A stretch of 43,256 nucleotides of DNA from Bacillota bacterium (GTDB lineage Bacteria > Bacillota > Bacilli > Bacillales > Cytobacillaceae): positions 1-43,256 of the forward strand of contig JAEWDX010000151.1 in assembly GCA_023389895.1 (NCBI GenBank), in the 5' to 3' direction. Position numbers and translations under genes: made by a program. Below, in pieces: positions 15,738 through 23,670 of this stretch. Each line of letters starts with the position of its first letter. Within the stretch, counting starts at the first letter, position 1. The notes below the pieces were generated by a model. The model worked only from the letters and a program-made list of their open reading frames with translations, was not told the DNA's origin and made no database searches.

Positions 15738-16695
15738 GTTCCTCTACTCCTTCAACAAGCCTTGGACCTGTGCGGGTTACCTTATCTGAATGAACATCTA
15801 CAACTTGCTGATTTTTCACAGCTGTAATATCTTGCCAGCCATCACGAGCTAGTACATCTGCAATTGGATCCTCCGTGTAGTATCCGTGAGTTGTAATGAT
15901 TACATCCGGATTCCGTTCAATAACCGCTTCTGGATCGATTTTCGGCCAGCCTTCCTCTGTAAGAATATTATCTGCGTGAAGCATGATTAACATTTCATTG
16001 ATAAATGTATTCACACCAACAGCATAAATATCAGGAGCTGGTGAAACTTCAGCAAAAACCGTTTTGCGATCTTCAGCCTTTATGTCCTGAGCCTTTGTTT
16101 TAATCTCTTCAAGCTTTGTTTTCATTTCAAAGACAAGCTTCTCCACCTCTTCTTTTTGACCTGAAGCTGTTCCAATCATATTAATTGAGTCGTAAACCTC
16201 GTCGAAATTCTTTGCATCATTTACAACAACGACAGCAATGCCAGCATCTCTTAGCAGCTGCAAGCCTTCCGCTGAATTATGCGCACTTGAAGCATGGGCA
16301 AGGACAAGATCAGGCTTTAATGAAAGAATCTTCTCAACATTAAAATCCACGCCACCAATTTTTTCTTTTTCATTTACTTCTTCTGGATAATTATCATAAT
16401 CATTTACACCAACAATTTCACTTCCTAACCCTAAAGCAAAAGCAATTTCTGTGTTGCTTGGAATGAGTGAAACAATTCGTTCAGGCTTCGCACCCAAAAC
16501 AACCTCATTATCAAGCGCATCCTTTATCGTAACAGGAAAAGATGCTTCCTCTTGCTCTACGGCTTGTTTCTCCTCTGTACCTGCATTTTGTTCCGTTCCA
16601 GTATTGTCTTTCAGCTTGTCTGCATTATCACTACAACCAGCTAATACACCGATCGCTAATAAAAATGCAAACAACAATGAATTAAGCTTTTTCAC
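15703..16695 (-). CDS. btuF: Cobalamin-binding lipoprotein BtuF
   Basis: A 330-residue solute-binding lipoprotein. The signal peptide ends in the lipobox LAGC with Cys21, followed by an acidic linker of about 30 residues. The mature part has the class III fold features PERIVSLIPSNTEIAFALGLGSEIVGVNDYDNYP, KIGGVDFNVEKILSLKPDLVLA, the long central helix near residues 185-215, and NPDVIITTHG. It captures corrinoids outside the membrane for BtuC. The start is GTG at 16695 with AGGGGGAT five bases before it; that ribosome binding site takes part in a possible hairpin (16703-16726). It is the first gene after the B12 riboswitch. Confidence 0.93.
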   Translation of the reverse strand: MKKLNSLLFAFLLAIGVLAGCSDNADKLKDNTGTEQNAGTEEKQAVEQEEASFPVTIKDALDNEVVLGAKPERIVSLIPSNTEIAFALGLGSEIVGVNDYDNYPEEVNEKEKIGGVDFNVEKILSLKPDLVLAHASSAHNSAEGLQLLRDAGIAVVVVNDAKNFDEVYDSINMIGTASGQKEEVEKLVFEMKTKLEEIKTKAQDIKAEDRKTVFAEVSPAPDIYAVGVNTFINEMLIMLHADNILTEEGWPKIDPEAVIERNPDVIITTHGYYTEDPIADVLARDGWQDITAVKNQQVVDVHSDKVTRTGPRLVEGVEELAKAIYPEVFK

Positions 16696-16702
16696 TTTTT
16701 AT

Positions 16703-16761
16703 CCCCCTCGTATTTTTTGTCGGGGGTGCCCTATAAGTGGTCTTTGATTATAGGACTCCCC
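16703..16761 (-). promoter_or_regulatory. Possible ribosome-binding-site sequestering hairpin and its alternative stem
   Basis: In the transcript the GGGGG of the btuF ribosome binding site (16703-16707) can pair with CCCCC (16722-16726). The same CCCCC can instead pair with GGGG (16758-16761), aided by the stem CCTATAA/TTATAGG (about 16731-16753). The two pairings exclude each other. The layout is visible in the sequence; a role in control is inferred. Confidence 0.5.
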
Positions 16762-16770
16762 TTAATCAAT

Positions 16771-16804
16771 AAAAAAACATCTCCACACTTGACATGGAGA
16801 TGTT
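16771..16804 (-). terminator. Riboswitch-controlled intrinsic terminator in the btuF leader
   Basis: AACATCTCCA (16776-16785) and TGGAGATGTT (16795-16804) form a perfect 10-bp stem with a nine-base loop, followed on the minus strand by a run of seven T. It lies between the B12 aptamer and btuF. Confidence 0.85.
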
Positions 16805-16879
16805 TGCATAGGCATCTTTTAAAAAATCTAATAGATATCTAACCAATCAAACACCTCCTATCCTCGTAGGTTTGATGGT

Positions 16880-17040
16880 GCTAAAGAAGCAGGCAGGTCT
16901 CCTGGCTCATGATCATTGCTTTTCTGCGCCTTCCCATATTGCTCATACAGTGGCAGTTGCAGCAAGCTCTCATTTACAGTGGCGGGACCGCGTTGGATTT
17001 ACACCAACTTCCCTTTTAAGTCTCAAAAATGAAAGACACC
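16880..17040 (-). promoter_or_regulatory. Cobalamin (B12) riboswitch aptamer
   Basis: The minus strand carries the B12 box GCCAGGAGACCTGCC (16892-16906) and, upstream in the RNA, the conserved core pieces GGGAAGTTGGTGTAAATCC, then CGGTCCCGCCACTGTAA, then ATATGGGAAGG. Their order and spacing are those of the adenosylcobalamin riboswitch. A possible -10 box TATAAT lies at 17079-17084. High coenzyme should switch off the salvage operon through the terminator at 16771-16804 and possibly the hairpin over the btuF ribosome binding site. A further hairpin (CATCAAAC/GTTTGATTG, about 16845-16877) lies between aptamer and terminator. Confidence 0.96.
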
Positions 17041-17130
17041 CATTCTTTATTTATGTATGAAATTTTTCGCTAATTCCGATTATACACGATTTTTTATAAG
17101 TGAGTATATCATGAAAAAATACAACTGACT

Positions 17131-17185
17131 GATATATCTCGAAAGTGACCGATACATTTCAATATATCCAAAAAGTGACCGAAAT
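17131..17185. repeat. Two imperfect direct repeats with AAAGTGACCGA core
   Basis: The core AAAGTGACCGA occurs at 17142-17152 and 17172-17182 with a period of 30 bases and similar flanks (ATATATC before each). It lies upstream of the riboswitch promoter in an AT-rich gap. The role is unknown. Confidence 0.5.
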
Positions 17186-17272
17186 ATTCTTAACTAAGAT
17201 GCTAATATATTTGAAAATACTAGAAGATTTCAATGTAAACTTTCATCATTTTATTCGTTATCTAACCGATTA

Positions 17273-18052
17273 TTAGCTAATTACCTTCCATACTCGCGAT
17301 TTTTTATCCAAAATTAACTTTGCCTCACATGACCTGTTCTTGTTCACAATATATTCGTATTCCTCATACATATCGTCCATATCAGAAAAATCACCAATCA
17401 CCCAAATAGGAATTTCGATTCGTGCTCGGCTTTGTTCAATATCCTTTAGAGAAAGGAGAACTCCCTCCTTCATAAACCCCTTCAGAGAAGTCATAATTTC
17501 ACTTACAATCTGCGGATATGGCTTCATTTTTTTTAATCCGAGCAAGGGTTTCTCTAATTTCATTCGATCCATTTTACTCGGAATAATAGTTCCAAGCATT
17601 CGATAAAAATTAGTAAAATTACGATAATAGGTTTTATTGATAAAACCATCATCATGAGCTAAATACACATAGCGATTACCTAATTGATTATAGAAAGGCG
17701 GTTTCAAATGCTCCTTCATATGACCTAGATAAAGAAGCTCGGCAATCCCTTGCTCCGAGAGCTCATTTAGCGCTTCTTCTTCTTCAAAATCAATCCAGCA
17801 AAAATCACCGTACCCATATACGTCCTCTTCCATAAGCTTCATTAGCTTTTCACGCGGTACAAACTCATGTAAAGTGTGCATATTAAAATCACCGTCATCA
17901 AAACGGTGTTTCAATAATAAGAGATTATTTAAAGATTCAAATAAGCTGTCTGCAAACTCCGCAAATTCAATTCCATATGTAACAACGTATTGTTCCCGTT
18001 CATTTAAATGAATATAAATAATATCCCGAATATTATGGTTTCTCTTTTTCAC
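17273..18052 (-). CDS. Uncharacterised protein
   Basis: A 259-residue, soluble-looking protein rich in charged and aromatic residues, with no signal peptide, membrane helix or known catalytic motif. Notable segments are IRDIIYIHLNEREQYVVTYGIEFAEFADSLFESLN, an acidic run DFEEEEALNELSEQ and the C-terminal WVIGDFSDMDDMYEEYEYIVNKNRS. The GTG at 18052 is chosen because TTTTGGAGG lies eight bases before it; a TTG five codons earlier would overlap that site. It is divergent from mgtE with about 240 bases between. I do not recognise the family and assign no function; the coding call itself is firm from frame length and ribosome binding site. Confidence 0.75.
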   Translation of the reverse strand: MKKRNHNIRDIIYIHLNEREQYVVTYGIEFAEFADSLFESLNNLLLLKHRFDDGDFNMHTLHEFVPREKLMKLMEEDVYGYGDFCWIDFEEEEALNELSEQGIAELLYLGHMKEHLKPPFYNQLGNRYVYLAHDDGFINKTYYRNFTNFYRMLGTIIPSKMDRMKLEKPLLGLKKMKPYPQIVSEIMTSLKGFMKEGVLLSLKDIEQSRARIEIPIWVIGDFSDMDDMYEEYEYIVNKNRSCEAKLILDKKSRVWKVIS

Positions 18053-18298
18053 TTTTGAAACCTCCAAAAAATAATCAAAAATCCTATACTCATCAATATA
18101 AATACGATATTATGAAAGAATGGCTTCCTTCCTAATCGCAATATCTTTCTTACCTATTCTAACAATAACATTCACATTATATAACTTATATCATAACTCC
18201 ATTTTAATCGTTAGCAAACTTTTTTATAATAAAACGATCGTAAGTTCCAAAAACTATATTGAAATAAGCTTCTATTTGTCGAAAGGAGCGTGAGAAAT

Positions 18299-19657
18299 TT
18301 GATTCATAATATGACAGAAAATCAAATCACTCTTTATATCATTAAAACATTAAAGGAAAATAAGAAAAAAGATTTCGAGACCATTCTTGATGAACTACAC
18401 CCATATGACATTGCCCAAATATATGAAGATCTTCCAGAAAAGCATAAAACACGATTTTTGCTTTTTATGACCATTAATAGTCTTGCTGATCTAATCCAAG
18501 AGTTAAGCAAAGATGCTCAGCTTGACGTATTAAATAAACTTGGCATTGAAAAATCAGGTAAAGTCCTTGATTTAATGGACAATGATGATTTAGCCGTTCT
18601 CCTTGATGATTTATCGCCAAAGAAAATCGAATCCCTCCTTTCAGGAATGAAACAAAGCGAATCGCAAATTGTTCAAGACATCATGAATTATCCTCCAGAA
18701 ACAGCAGGACGATTAATGACGAATCGCTTTGTTTGGATTAGAGATTATTACACGGTCACTGAAGCAGTTAGTAAACTGAAAACTTTTGCAGAATTTGCAG
18801 AAACCATCAATTATTTATATGTTGTTGATCAAGAACGAAAACTTGTTGGAGTCGTTTCTTATCGCGACCTTCTTATCGCGACTCCAGACGAATTCATCAG
18901 AAATATTATGTATGAACGGGTTATTTCCGTTACCGTAGATACTGACCAAGAAGAAGTCGCTAAGCTCGTTGAAAGATACGACTTCCTTGCCATCCCTGTC
19001 GTAAGTGAAGAGAATGTACTAATGGGGATTGCAACCGTTGACGACATTATCGACGTTATGATTATGGAAGCAAATGAAGACATTGAAAAGTTTTCTGCAA
19101 CCGGGAAATCGATCGACTTTGAAACGAAAGCAATCGTTGCCGCCTATCGTAGACTGCCTTGGTTAATCTTGCTATTATTTATTGGGATCTTGTCTGGTAG
19201 CATCATTGACGCTTTTTCAGCTACATTGCAAAGCGTTGTTGCCCTTGCTTTTTTTATGCCGATGATTTCAGGGATGACTGGAAATACAGGGACACAATCC
19301 CTTGCTGTCGTTGTTAGAGGACTTGCATCGAATGATATTGATAAAAAAGTTATCTTTCGGTTAATTATGAGAGAATTTGGGGTTAGCTTAATTATCGGAT
19401 TAATCTGCGGAATTGTCATTTCATTAATTGCCTTCTTCTGGCAAGGAAATGCGGTTCTCGGTGCGGTTGTAGGCTTCTCTCTCTTTTTAACATTAATTAT
19501 CGGAACTTTAGCGGGTACGATTATTCCGCTTATTCTCTATCGTTTCAAAATTGATCCTGCCGTTGCTTCAGGACCGCTTATTACAACTTTAAATGATATT
19601 TTCTCTCTTATCACTTACTTTGGGATCGCCACCATGTTTATCAAATATTTAATTTGA
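18299..19657 (+). CDS. mgtE: Magnesium transporter MgtE
   Basis: MgtE is a magnesium-gated, dimeric Mg2+ channel of the inner membrane. The 452-residue protein shows the domain order expected: an N-terminal superhelical domain (residues 1 to about 125, DLPEKHKTRFL, LLDDLSPKKIESLLSGM), a pair of CBS domains (PPETAGRLMTNRFVWI to about 255), and five C-terminal helices with the signature MPMISGMTGNTGTQSLAVVVRGLA and DPAVASGPLITTLNDIFSL. Starts at GTG 18290, TTG 18299 and ATG 18311 are possible; TTG 18299 stands nine bases after AAAGGAG and is preferred. No M-box riboswitch was recognised in the leader. A terminator follows directly. Confidence 0.95.
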   Translation: MIHNMTENQITLYIIKTLKENKKKDFETILDELHPYDIAQIYEDLPEKHKTRFLLFMTINSLADLIQELSKDAQLDVLNKLGIEKSGKVLDLMDNDDLAVLLDDLSPKKIESLLSGMKQSESQIVQDIMNYPPETAGRLMTNRFVWIRDYYTVTEAVSKLKTFAEFAETINYLYVVDQERKLVGVVSYRDLLIATPDEFIRNIMYERVISVTVDTDQEEVAKLVERYDFLAIPVVSEENVLMGIATVDDIIDVMIMEANEDIEKFSATGKSIDFETKAIVAAYRRLPWLILLLFIGILSGSIIDAFSATLQSVVALAFFMPMISGMTGNTGTQSLAVVVRGLASNDIDKKVIFRLIMREFGVSLIIGLICGIVISLIAFFWQGNAVLGAVVGFSLFLTLIIGTLAGTIIPLILYRFKIDPAVASGPLITTLNDIFSLITYFGIATMFIKYLI

Positions 19658-19687
19658 AGCTCGGATTTATTATCCGCGCTTTTTTTG
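19657..19687 (+). terminator. Terminator of mgtE
   Basis: AGCTCGGAT (19658-19666) pairs with ATCCGCGCT (19672-19680), one mismatch, around a five-base loop, followed by a run of T at 19680-19686. Confidence 0.85.
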
Positions 19688-19743
19688 TTTGTCGAAACCA
19701 TTCCCTCTTTCCTTACGTCTATTCATATAGGATATATTTCAAG

Positions 19744-19772
19744 TTGAAAGGGCATTTTTTCTTTGCTACGAT
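19744..19772 (+). promoter_or_regulatory. Possible sigma-A promoter of the rodA-like gene
   Basis: TTGAAA (19744-19749) and TACGAT (19767-19772) are separated by 17 bases. This lies about 85 bases before the start codon. The match to consensus is moderate. Confidence 0.4.
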
Positions 19773-19857
19773 AAGAGAAACGCGGAACACTTAGCAAACT
19801 CGAATAAGAAACGCATTCTTTTTAAAGATAAATGAATAGAAACAGGTGTATGATTTT

Positions 19858-21051
19858 ATGAAAAAAAAAGTAAAGAGAGTAGAGCGTTTCGATTGGACTT
19901 TAGCACTTCTATTACTTTTATTTTGTGCGATTAGCTGCATCGCTATCTATAGTGGTCAAGCTTCTGGGCAGTATGAAGGCAACTTCGTATTAGGCCAACT
20001 TAAAAATTACGTCGTAGGGATATTGATTATTGCTGTTGTCATGTATTTCGACGGCGAACAAATAAAAAAACTATCTTGGGTTTTATATGGATTCGGAATT
20101 CTGCTGTTAATTGGACTATTTATCATGCCTGAAAGCATCGTTCCTGAAAGAAAAGGGGCTAAGCTTTGGTATATTATTCCTCTTCTCGGGCAATTTCAAC
20201 CATCAGAATTTGTGAAGATTTTCCTTATTATTGCCCTAAGTAAACTAATTGTTAAACATCATGAAAAATATCTCGTAAAAACATTGAAAACAGATTTTTT
20301 TCTTTTAATAAAATTAGTTGTCGTGACTTCCCTTCCATTAGGATTAATTATTATCCGTGATTTAGGAACGGCGCTTGTCGTTGTCGCCATTCTAGCGGGG
20401 ATTATTCTCGCTTCTGGCATCTCATGGAAAATTATTGTCCCGATATACGGATTAGGGGGAACATTTGCAGGAATCATTCTCTATCTTGTCATTAGCGCTC
20501 CAGAAATACTAGAAAAATATTTAAAAATCGACACTTATCAATTTTTCCGAATTTATTCCTGGCTCGATCCGATTGGGCATAAGCAAGGTGCAGGCTTACA
20601 GCTGTACAAATCATTGCAAGCGATTGGATCGGGTTTGATTACTGGAAAAGGCTTTAGTGGCAGACAAGTATATATTCCTGACAGCCATACGGATTTTATC
20701 TTTAGCGTTATCGGTGAAGAATACGGATTTATTGGCGGAAGTATTGTCATTAGTTTATTCTTTTTACTTATCTATCATTTAACGAAAACAGCGCTTGATA
20801 CGAAAGATCCATTTAATACGTATATTTGTGTAGGAATTATCAGCATGATCACTTTCCATGTATTTCAAAATATTGGGATGACCATTCAAGTATTGCCGAT
20901 AACAGGAATTCCACTTCCTTTTATAAGCTATGGAGGCAGCTCCTTAATGGGGAATATGATGGCAATGGGCTTAATATTTGGCATGAGATACCATCATAAA
21001 AACTATATGTTTGCATCTGATTCAAAGTATGTTGCTAAGCACGAAAAATAA
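19858..21051 (+). CDS. rodA: RodA/FtsW/SpoVE family (SEDS) peptidoglycan polymerase
   Basis: SEDS proteins are membrane glycosyltransferases that polymerise lipid II for elongation, division or sporulation. The protein is 397 residues with about ten helices. Conserved stretches are GQFQPSEFVKIFLIIALSK, IIRDLGTALVV, SLQAIGSGLITGKGF, IPDSHTDFIFSVIGEEYGFIGG (with the catalytic aspartate region) and LPITGIPLPFISYGGSSLMGNMMAMGLI. The ATG at 19858 is used; a GTG four codons earlier is possible, and the ribosome binding site AGGTG is weak. Sequence features favour RodA over FtsW, but Bacillus genomes carry several paralogues and this one is not next to other elongation genes. Confidence 0.85.
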   Translation: MKKKVKRVERFDWTLALLLLLFCAISCIAIYSGQASGQYEGNFVLGQLKNYVVGILIIAVVMYFDGEQIKKLSWVLYGFGILLLIGLFIMPESIVPERKGAKLWYIIPLLGQFQPSEFVKIFLIIALSKLIVKHHEKYLVKTLKTDFFLLIKLVVVTSLPLGLIIIRDLGTALVVVAILAGIILASGISWKIIVPIYGLGGTFAGIILYLVISAPEILEKYLKIDTYQFFRIYSWLDPIGHKQGAGLQLYKSLQAIGSGLITGKGFSGRQVYIPDSHTDFIFSVIGEEYGFIGGSIVISLFFLLIYHLTKTALDTKDPFNTYICVGIISMITFHVFQNIGMTIQVLPITGIPLPFISYGGSSLMGNMMAMGLIFGMRYHHKNYMFASDSKYVAKHEK

Positions 21052-21087
21052 GCAAACGCTTGTTAAAATTACGAAGCAATAGTATTA

Positions 21088-21129
21088 GGCCCCCTCATTG
21101 AATTATTTAGCTTGTTAAAGTTGGGGGCC
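21088..21129. terminator. Possible convergent terminator between rodA and the TauE/SafE gene
   Basis: GGCCCCC (21088-21094) and GGGGGCC (21123-21129) form a perfect 7-bp stem with a long 28-base loop, with a modest T-rich tail on the plus strand. It lies downstream of both convergent genes. Confidence 0.45.
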
Positions 21130-21174
21130 ATACCCTTTTCTAAGGACTGCAAGTGAGAAAATAAGCACGCCGTA

Positions 21175-22047
21175 TTAAGACTGTTCCTTCAACTTTTCTT
21201 TATGATCTCGAACTCTTAAGATTGATCTAATAAAGAAATACAAAATAAAGCCGCCTAACAAAATTAGCCCGACAATATTTAAATGGACAAGCTTTAAGAC
21301 AACACTTATTAATGTCGCGATATAAATACCGCTAAGAAGGAGACTAATTTCTTTGTTTTCATAATAGCTTGTTAGTTTAGCACCGAAAGAGGAACCGATG
21401 AGTCCACCCGCTACAAGTAGCAAGCTTATTTTATAATTAATTGGAACCGTAAAGGCATACGATAAAAAGGCGATTGGAACGATCATAAAAATCGTAAATA
21501 AACTTGTTCCAATTGCTTTCTTCGGTTCGAAACCGAGAAGGGCAACTGAAAGTGGGACAATAATAAAGCCGCCGCCAACTCCCAATATAGTCGAAACAAA
21601 GCCGGCAAATGCACCTATTAAGATCATTTTTATAATCGATGGAGAAGTCGGATTTTCTTTCTTCGTTGAAGAAGCCTTTTTTCCTTGTTTAAACATTGTC
21701 ATCGCAAAATAAGAAAGTAAAATAATATAGAAAACCGGAATAACAATTCCGTCTAAGCCTTCACTCTCAAGAAAAAATACAAACGGACGTGCTAATTGAG
21801 TAGCTGCAATACCGCTCAGACCAAGGATAATCCCATTCTTCCAAATAATATTCTTATAACGAATATGAGTAGTGATTCCTGAAAAAGATGTCCCTAGCGT
21901 AAACAATAAGCTTGTCGTCACAGCATCAATTGGTGAAAAGCCAAATAACATGAGCAATGGTGTTAAAATAAAACCGCCACCAACGCCAAAGAAACCTGAC
22001 AATACACTAATACAAGCACCTAATAAGAAAAATAAAATCAATAACAT
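21175..22047 (-). CDS. TauE/SafE family permease (probable sulfite/sulfonate exporter)
   Basis: A membrane protein of about 290 residues with eight or so helices in two homologous halves, each with the family glycine motif: GFFGVGGGFILTPLL near residue 20 and STILGVGGGFIIVPLSVALLGFEPKKAIGTSLF near residue 160. A hydrophilic loop rich in lysine and serine separates the halves. The ATG at 22047 is chosen because GAGGAGT lies six bases upstream; a GTG five codons earlier overlaps that site. The family transports anions such as sulfite or organosulfonates, but the substrate here is not indicated by any neighbour. Confidence 0.88.
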   Translation of the reverse strand: MLLILFFLLGACISVLSGFFGVGGGFILTPLLMLFGFSPIDAVTTSLLFTLGTSFSGITTHIRYKNIIWKNGIILGLSGIAATQLARPFVFFLESEGLDGIVIPVFYIILLSYFAMTMFKQGKKASSTKKENPTSPSIIKMILIGAFAGFVSTILGVGGGFIIVPLSVALLGFEPKKAIGTSLFTIFMIVPIAFLSYAFTVPINYKISLLLVAGGLIGSSFGAKLTSYYENKEISLLLSGIYIATLISVVLKLVHLNIVGLILLGGFILYFFIRSILRVRDHKEKLKEQS

Positions 22048-22278
22048 GAAAAGACTCCTCACTATTTGTGGTCTTCTTTACATTGTAAATTATTTTCACA
22101 TATCGTGCTTAATCTTTTCATAAAAAATACTCTGTTTTCTTTCTGCATGACGGAAACAGCTTAAAATGGTATACTTCTGTTGTGTTTACTAGAGGTTAAC
22201 GAACAATCTAGCATATTCTTGAGTGTCAAAGTCTCATCACTTTATTAAGCATACGTAACTAAAGGAGAACATACAATA

Positions 22279-22860
22279 ATGTCTGAAATTTTACACACAA
22301 TTGAAGAATGGTTGATGGAATACGGCATATTCGGCCTGTTCTTCGTATCCTTTGCCGATTCGTCCTTTTTCCCACTCCCACCTGATGTTTTATTAATTCC
22401 TATGAGTATTACAAATCCTGACAGTGCACTATGGTACGCATTTGTTACTACAGTTGCCTCGATTCTTGGTGCATTATTAGGTTGGTATATTGGGAAAAAA
22501 TTAGGAAGGCCTGTCTTAAAATTGATTATCTCCGAGGAAAAAATTGAAAAGGTTGAATACTACTTTACAAAATATGGCCCGATGGCTATTTTAGTCGGTG
22601 CCTTTACACCAATACCATATAAAGTGTTTACCATTTTTTCAGGAATTTCAAGGCTTTCATTACGAGTGCTTATTATTTGGTCGATCATCGGTCGAGGAGC
22701 GCGCTTCTTCATAGAAGCATTGATCATTATGGCATTAGGGGCACAAGCAAAGCCATTTATCGAAGAAAACTTTACACTCATTACATTTGTCGGCAGCGCC
22801 CTCATTATTATTGTATATGTGATCTACATAATTATCCGTAAAAAGAAAAAGAATAAGTAA
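22279..22860 (+). CDS. DedA/VTT family membrane protein (YqaA-like)
   Basis: A 193-residue membrane protein of the DedA (SNARE-associated, VTT) superfamily. Landmarks are FADSSFFPLPPDVLLIPMSI near residue 27, ASILGALLGWYIGKKLGRPVL, and FTKYGPMAILVGAFTPIPYKVFTIFSGISRLSL, which fits the YqaA subgroup with its conserved proline and lysine. The C-terminus is a lysine-rich cytoplasmic tail. DedA-type proteins act in lipid scrambling and undecaprenyl phosphate recycling; which lipid this one handles is not shown. The ATG at 22279 has AAAGGAG upstream. It is followed by a terminator. Confidence 0.88.
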   Translation: MSEILHTIEEWLMEYGIFGLFFVSFADSSFFPLPPDVLLIPMSITNPDSALWYAFVTTVASILGALLGWYIGKKLGRPVLKLIISEEKIEKVEYYFTKYGPMAILVGAFTPIPYKVFTIFSGISRLSLRVLIIWSIIGRGARFFIEALIIMALGAQAKPFIEENFTLITFVGSALIIIVYVIYIIIRKKKKNK

Positions 22861-22866
22861 TACAGC

Positions 22867-22898
22867 AGCCCAGTTGGTATCAGCTGGGTTATTTTTTG
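22867..22898 (+). terminator. Terminator of the DedA-family gene
   Basis: AGCCCAGTTG (22867-22876) pairs with CAGCTGGGTT (22881-22890) with two G-T pairs and a four-base loop, followed by ATTTTTT. Confidence 0.85.
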
Positions 22899-22944
22899 GC
22901 TAAGTATATGGTTAAGCGTCTTAATGAACTAGACGACAAAAAAG

Positions 22945-23010
22945 CATTCACTGAAAAGCTCAGTGAATGTAGTAATTTAAAATAATTATCAATTAATAAT
23001 TATTTTAAAT
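22945..23010. promoter_or_regulatory. Two perfect inverted repeats upstream of dps
   Basis: CATTCACTGA and TCAGTGAATG (22945-22969) form a perfect 10-bp stem with a five-base loop. Next to it, ATTTAAAATAATTAT (22975-22989) and ATAATTATTTTAAAT (22996-23010) form a perfect 15-bp inverted repeat with a six-base spacer. The second ends six bases before the likely -35 box of dps. It could be an operator of a Fur/PerR-type regulator, although it does not match the standard boxes well. Confidence 0.5.
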
Positions 23011-23015
23011 AAGTA

Positions 23016-23043
23016 TTGATTATAATTTTATATTTGGTATAAT
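23016..23043 (+). promoter_or_regulatory. Probable sigma-A promoter of dps
   Basis: TTGATT (23016-23021) and TATAAT (23038-23043) are separated by 16 bases. This leaves a leader of about 100 bases in which CTCTCA and TGAGAG, and AGCC and GGCT, can pair, so it may be structured. Confidence 0.6.
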
Positions 23044-23152
23044 AATGATAGAGGATTTAGTATCTAGCCTCAGCGCCAAGTCTCTCATCGGAATTATTAG
23101 CCTTTGATCGTACTGAGAGTGCAGCGGCTTTTATCTTAAGGAGGAATTAATA

Positions 23153-23590
23153 ATGGAAAAATTACACACAGCATTAAATGTACAAATTGCTAACTGGAGT
23201 GTACTTTACACAAAGCTTCACAATTATCACTGGTTTGTAAAAGGACCGTTTTTCTTTACTCTTCATGAAAAATTCGAAGAATATTACAATGAAGCAGCAG
23301 AAATTGTTGATGAAGTTGCAGAAAAATTATTAGCAGTTGGCGGAACTCCTGTTGCGACAATGAAAGAATACTTAAACATTGCAACGATTGAAGAAGCAGC
23401 TGGTACAAGCAATGCCAATGACATGGTATCAAGCTTAGTTGCTGATTACAAAAAGCTTCAAGCAGAATTGAAAGAGTTAGCAGAGCTGGCTGATGATGAA
23501 GACAATGACAGCATTAACGATCTAGCTGTTGGCCTAGTTGCAAAGCTTGATCTCCATATTTGGATGCTTACTTCCTACTTAGGAGAATAA
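23153..23590 (+). CDS. dps: Dps family DNA-protecting mini-ferritin
   Basis: Dps proteins form 12-subunit shells that oxidise and store iron and protect DNA under peroxide or starvation stress. The protein is 145 residues. The ferroxidase residues lie in NWSVLYTKLHNYHWFVKGPFFFTLHEKFEEYYNEAAEIVDEVAEKLLAVGG, where the histidines of LHNYHW and the later HEKFEE and D of EIVDE are conserved. It resembles MrgA/Dps of Bacillus. The ATG at 23153 has AAGGAGG upstream. A sigma-A promoter and strong palindromes precede it; in Bacillus such genes are often PerR-controlled, which is plausible but not clear here. Confidence 0.95.
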   Translation: MEKLHTALNVQIANWSVLYTKLHNYHWFVKGPFFFTLHEKFEEYYNEAAEIVDEVAEKLLAVGGTPVATMKEYLNIATIEEAAGTSNANDMVSSLVADYKKLQAELKELAELADDEDNDSINDLAVGLVAKLDLHIWMLTSYLGE

Positions 23591-23630
23591 TACAACTCGC
23601 AAAAAAAGCCAGTGAATAATATCACACCAG

Positions 23631-23669
23631 AAAAGCCTGTGGATCTAAACGGATACCCACAGGCTTTTT
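23631..23669. terminator. Bidirectional terminator between dps and the LCP gene
   Basis: AAAAGCCTGTGG (23631-23642) and CCACAGGCTTTTT (23657-23669) form a long stem with T-runs on both strands. It lies just after dps and abuts the 3' end of the convergent LCP gene. Confidence 0.9.
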
Positions 23670-23670
23670 G

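Noticed and set aside
18068..18298. M-box (magnesium) riboswitch before mgtE
   Set aside because: The short AT-rich leader has none of the conserved M-box stems that I can recognise.
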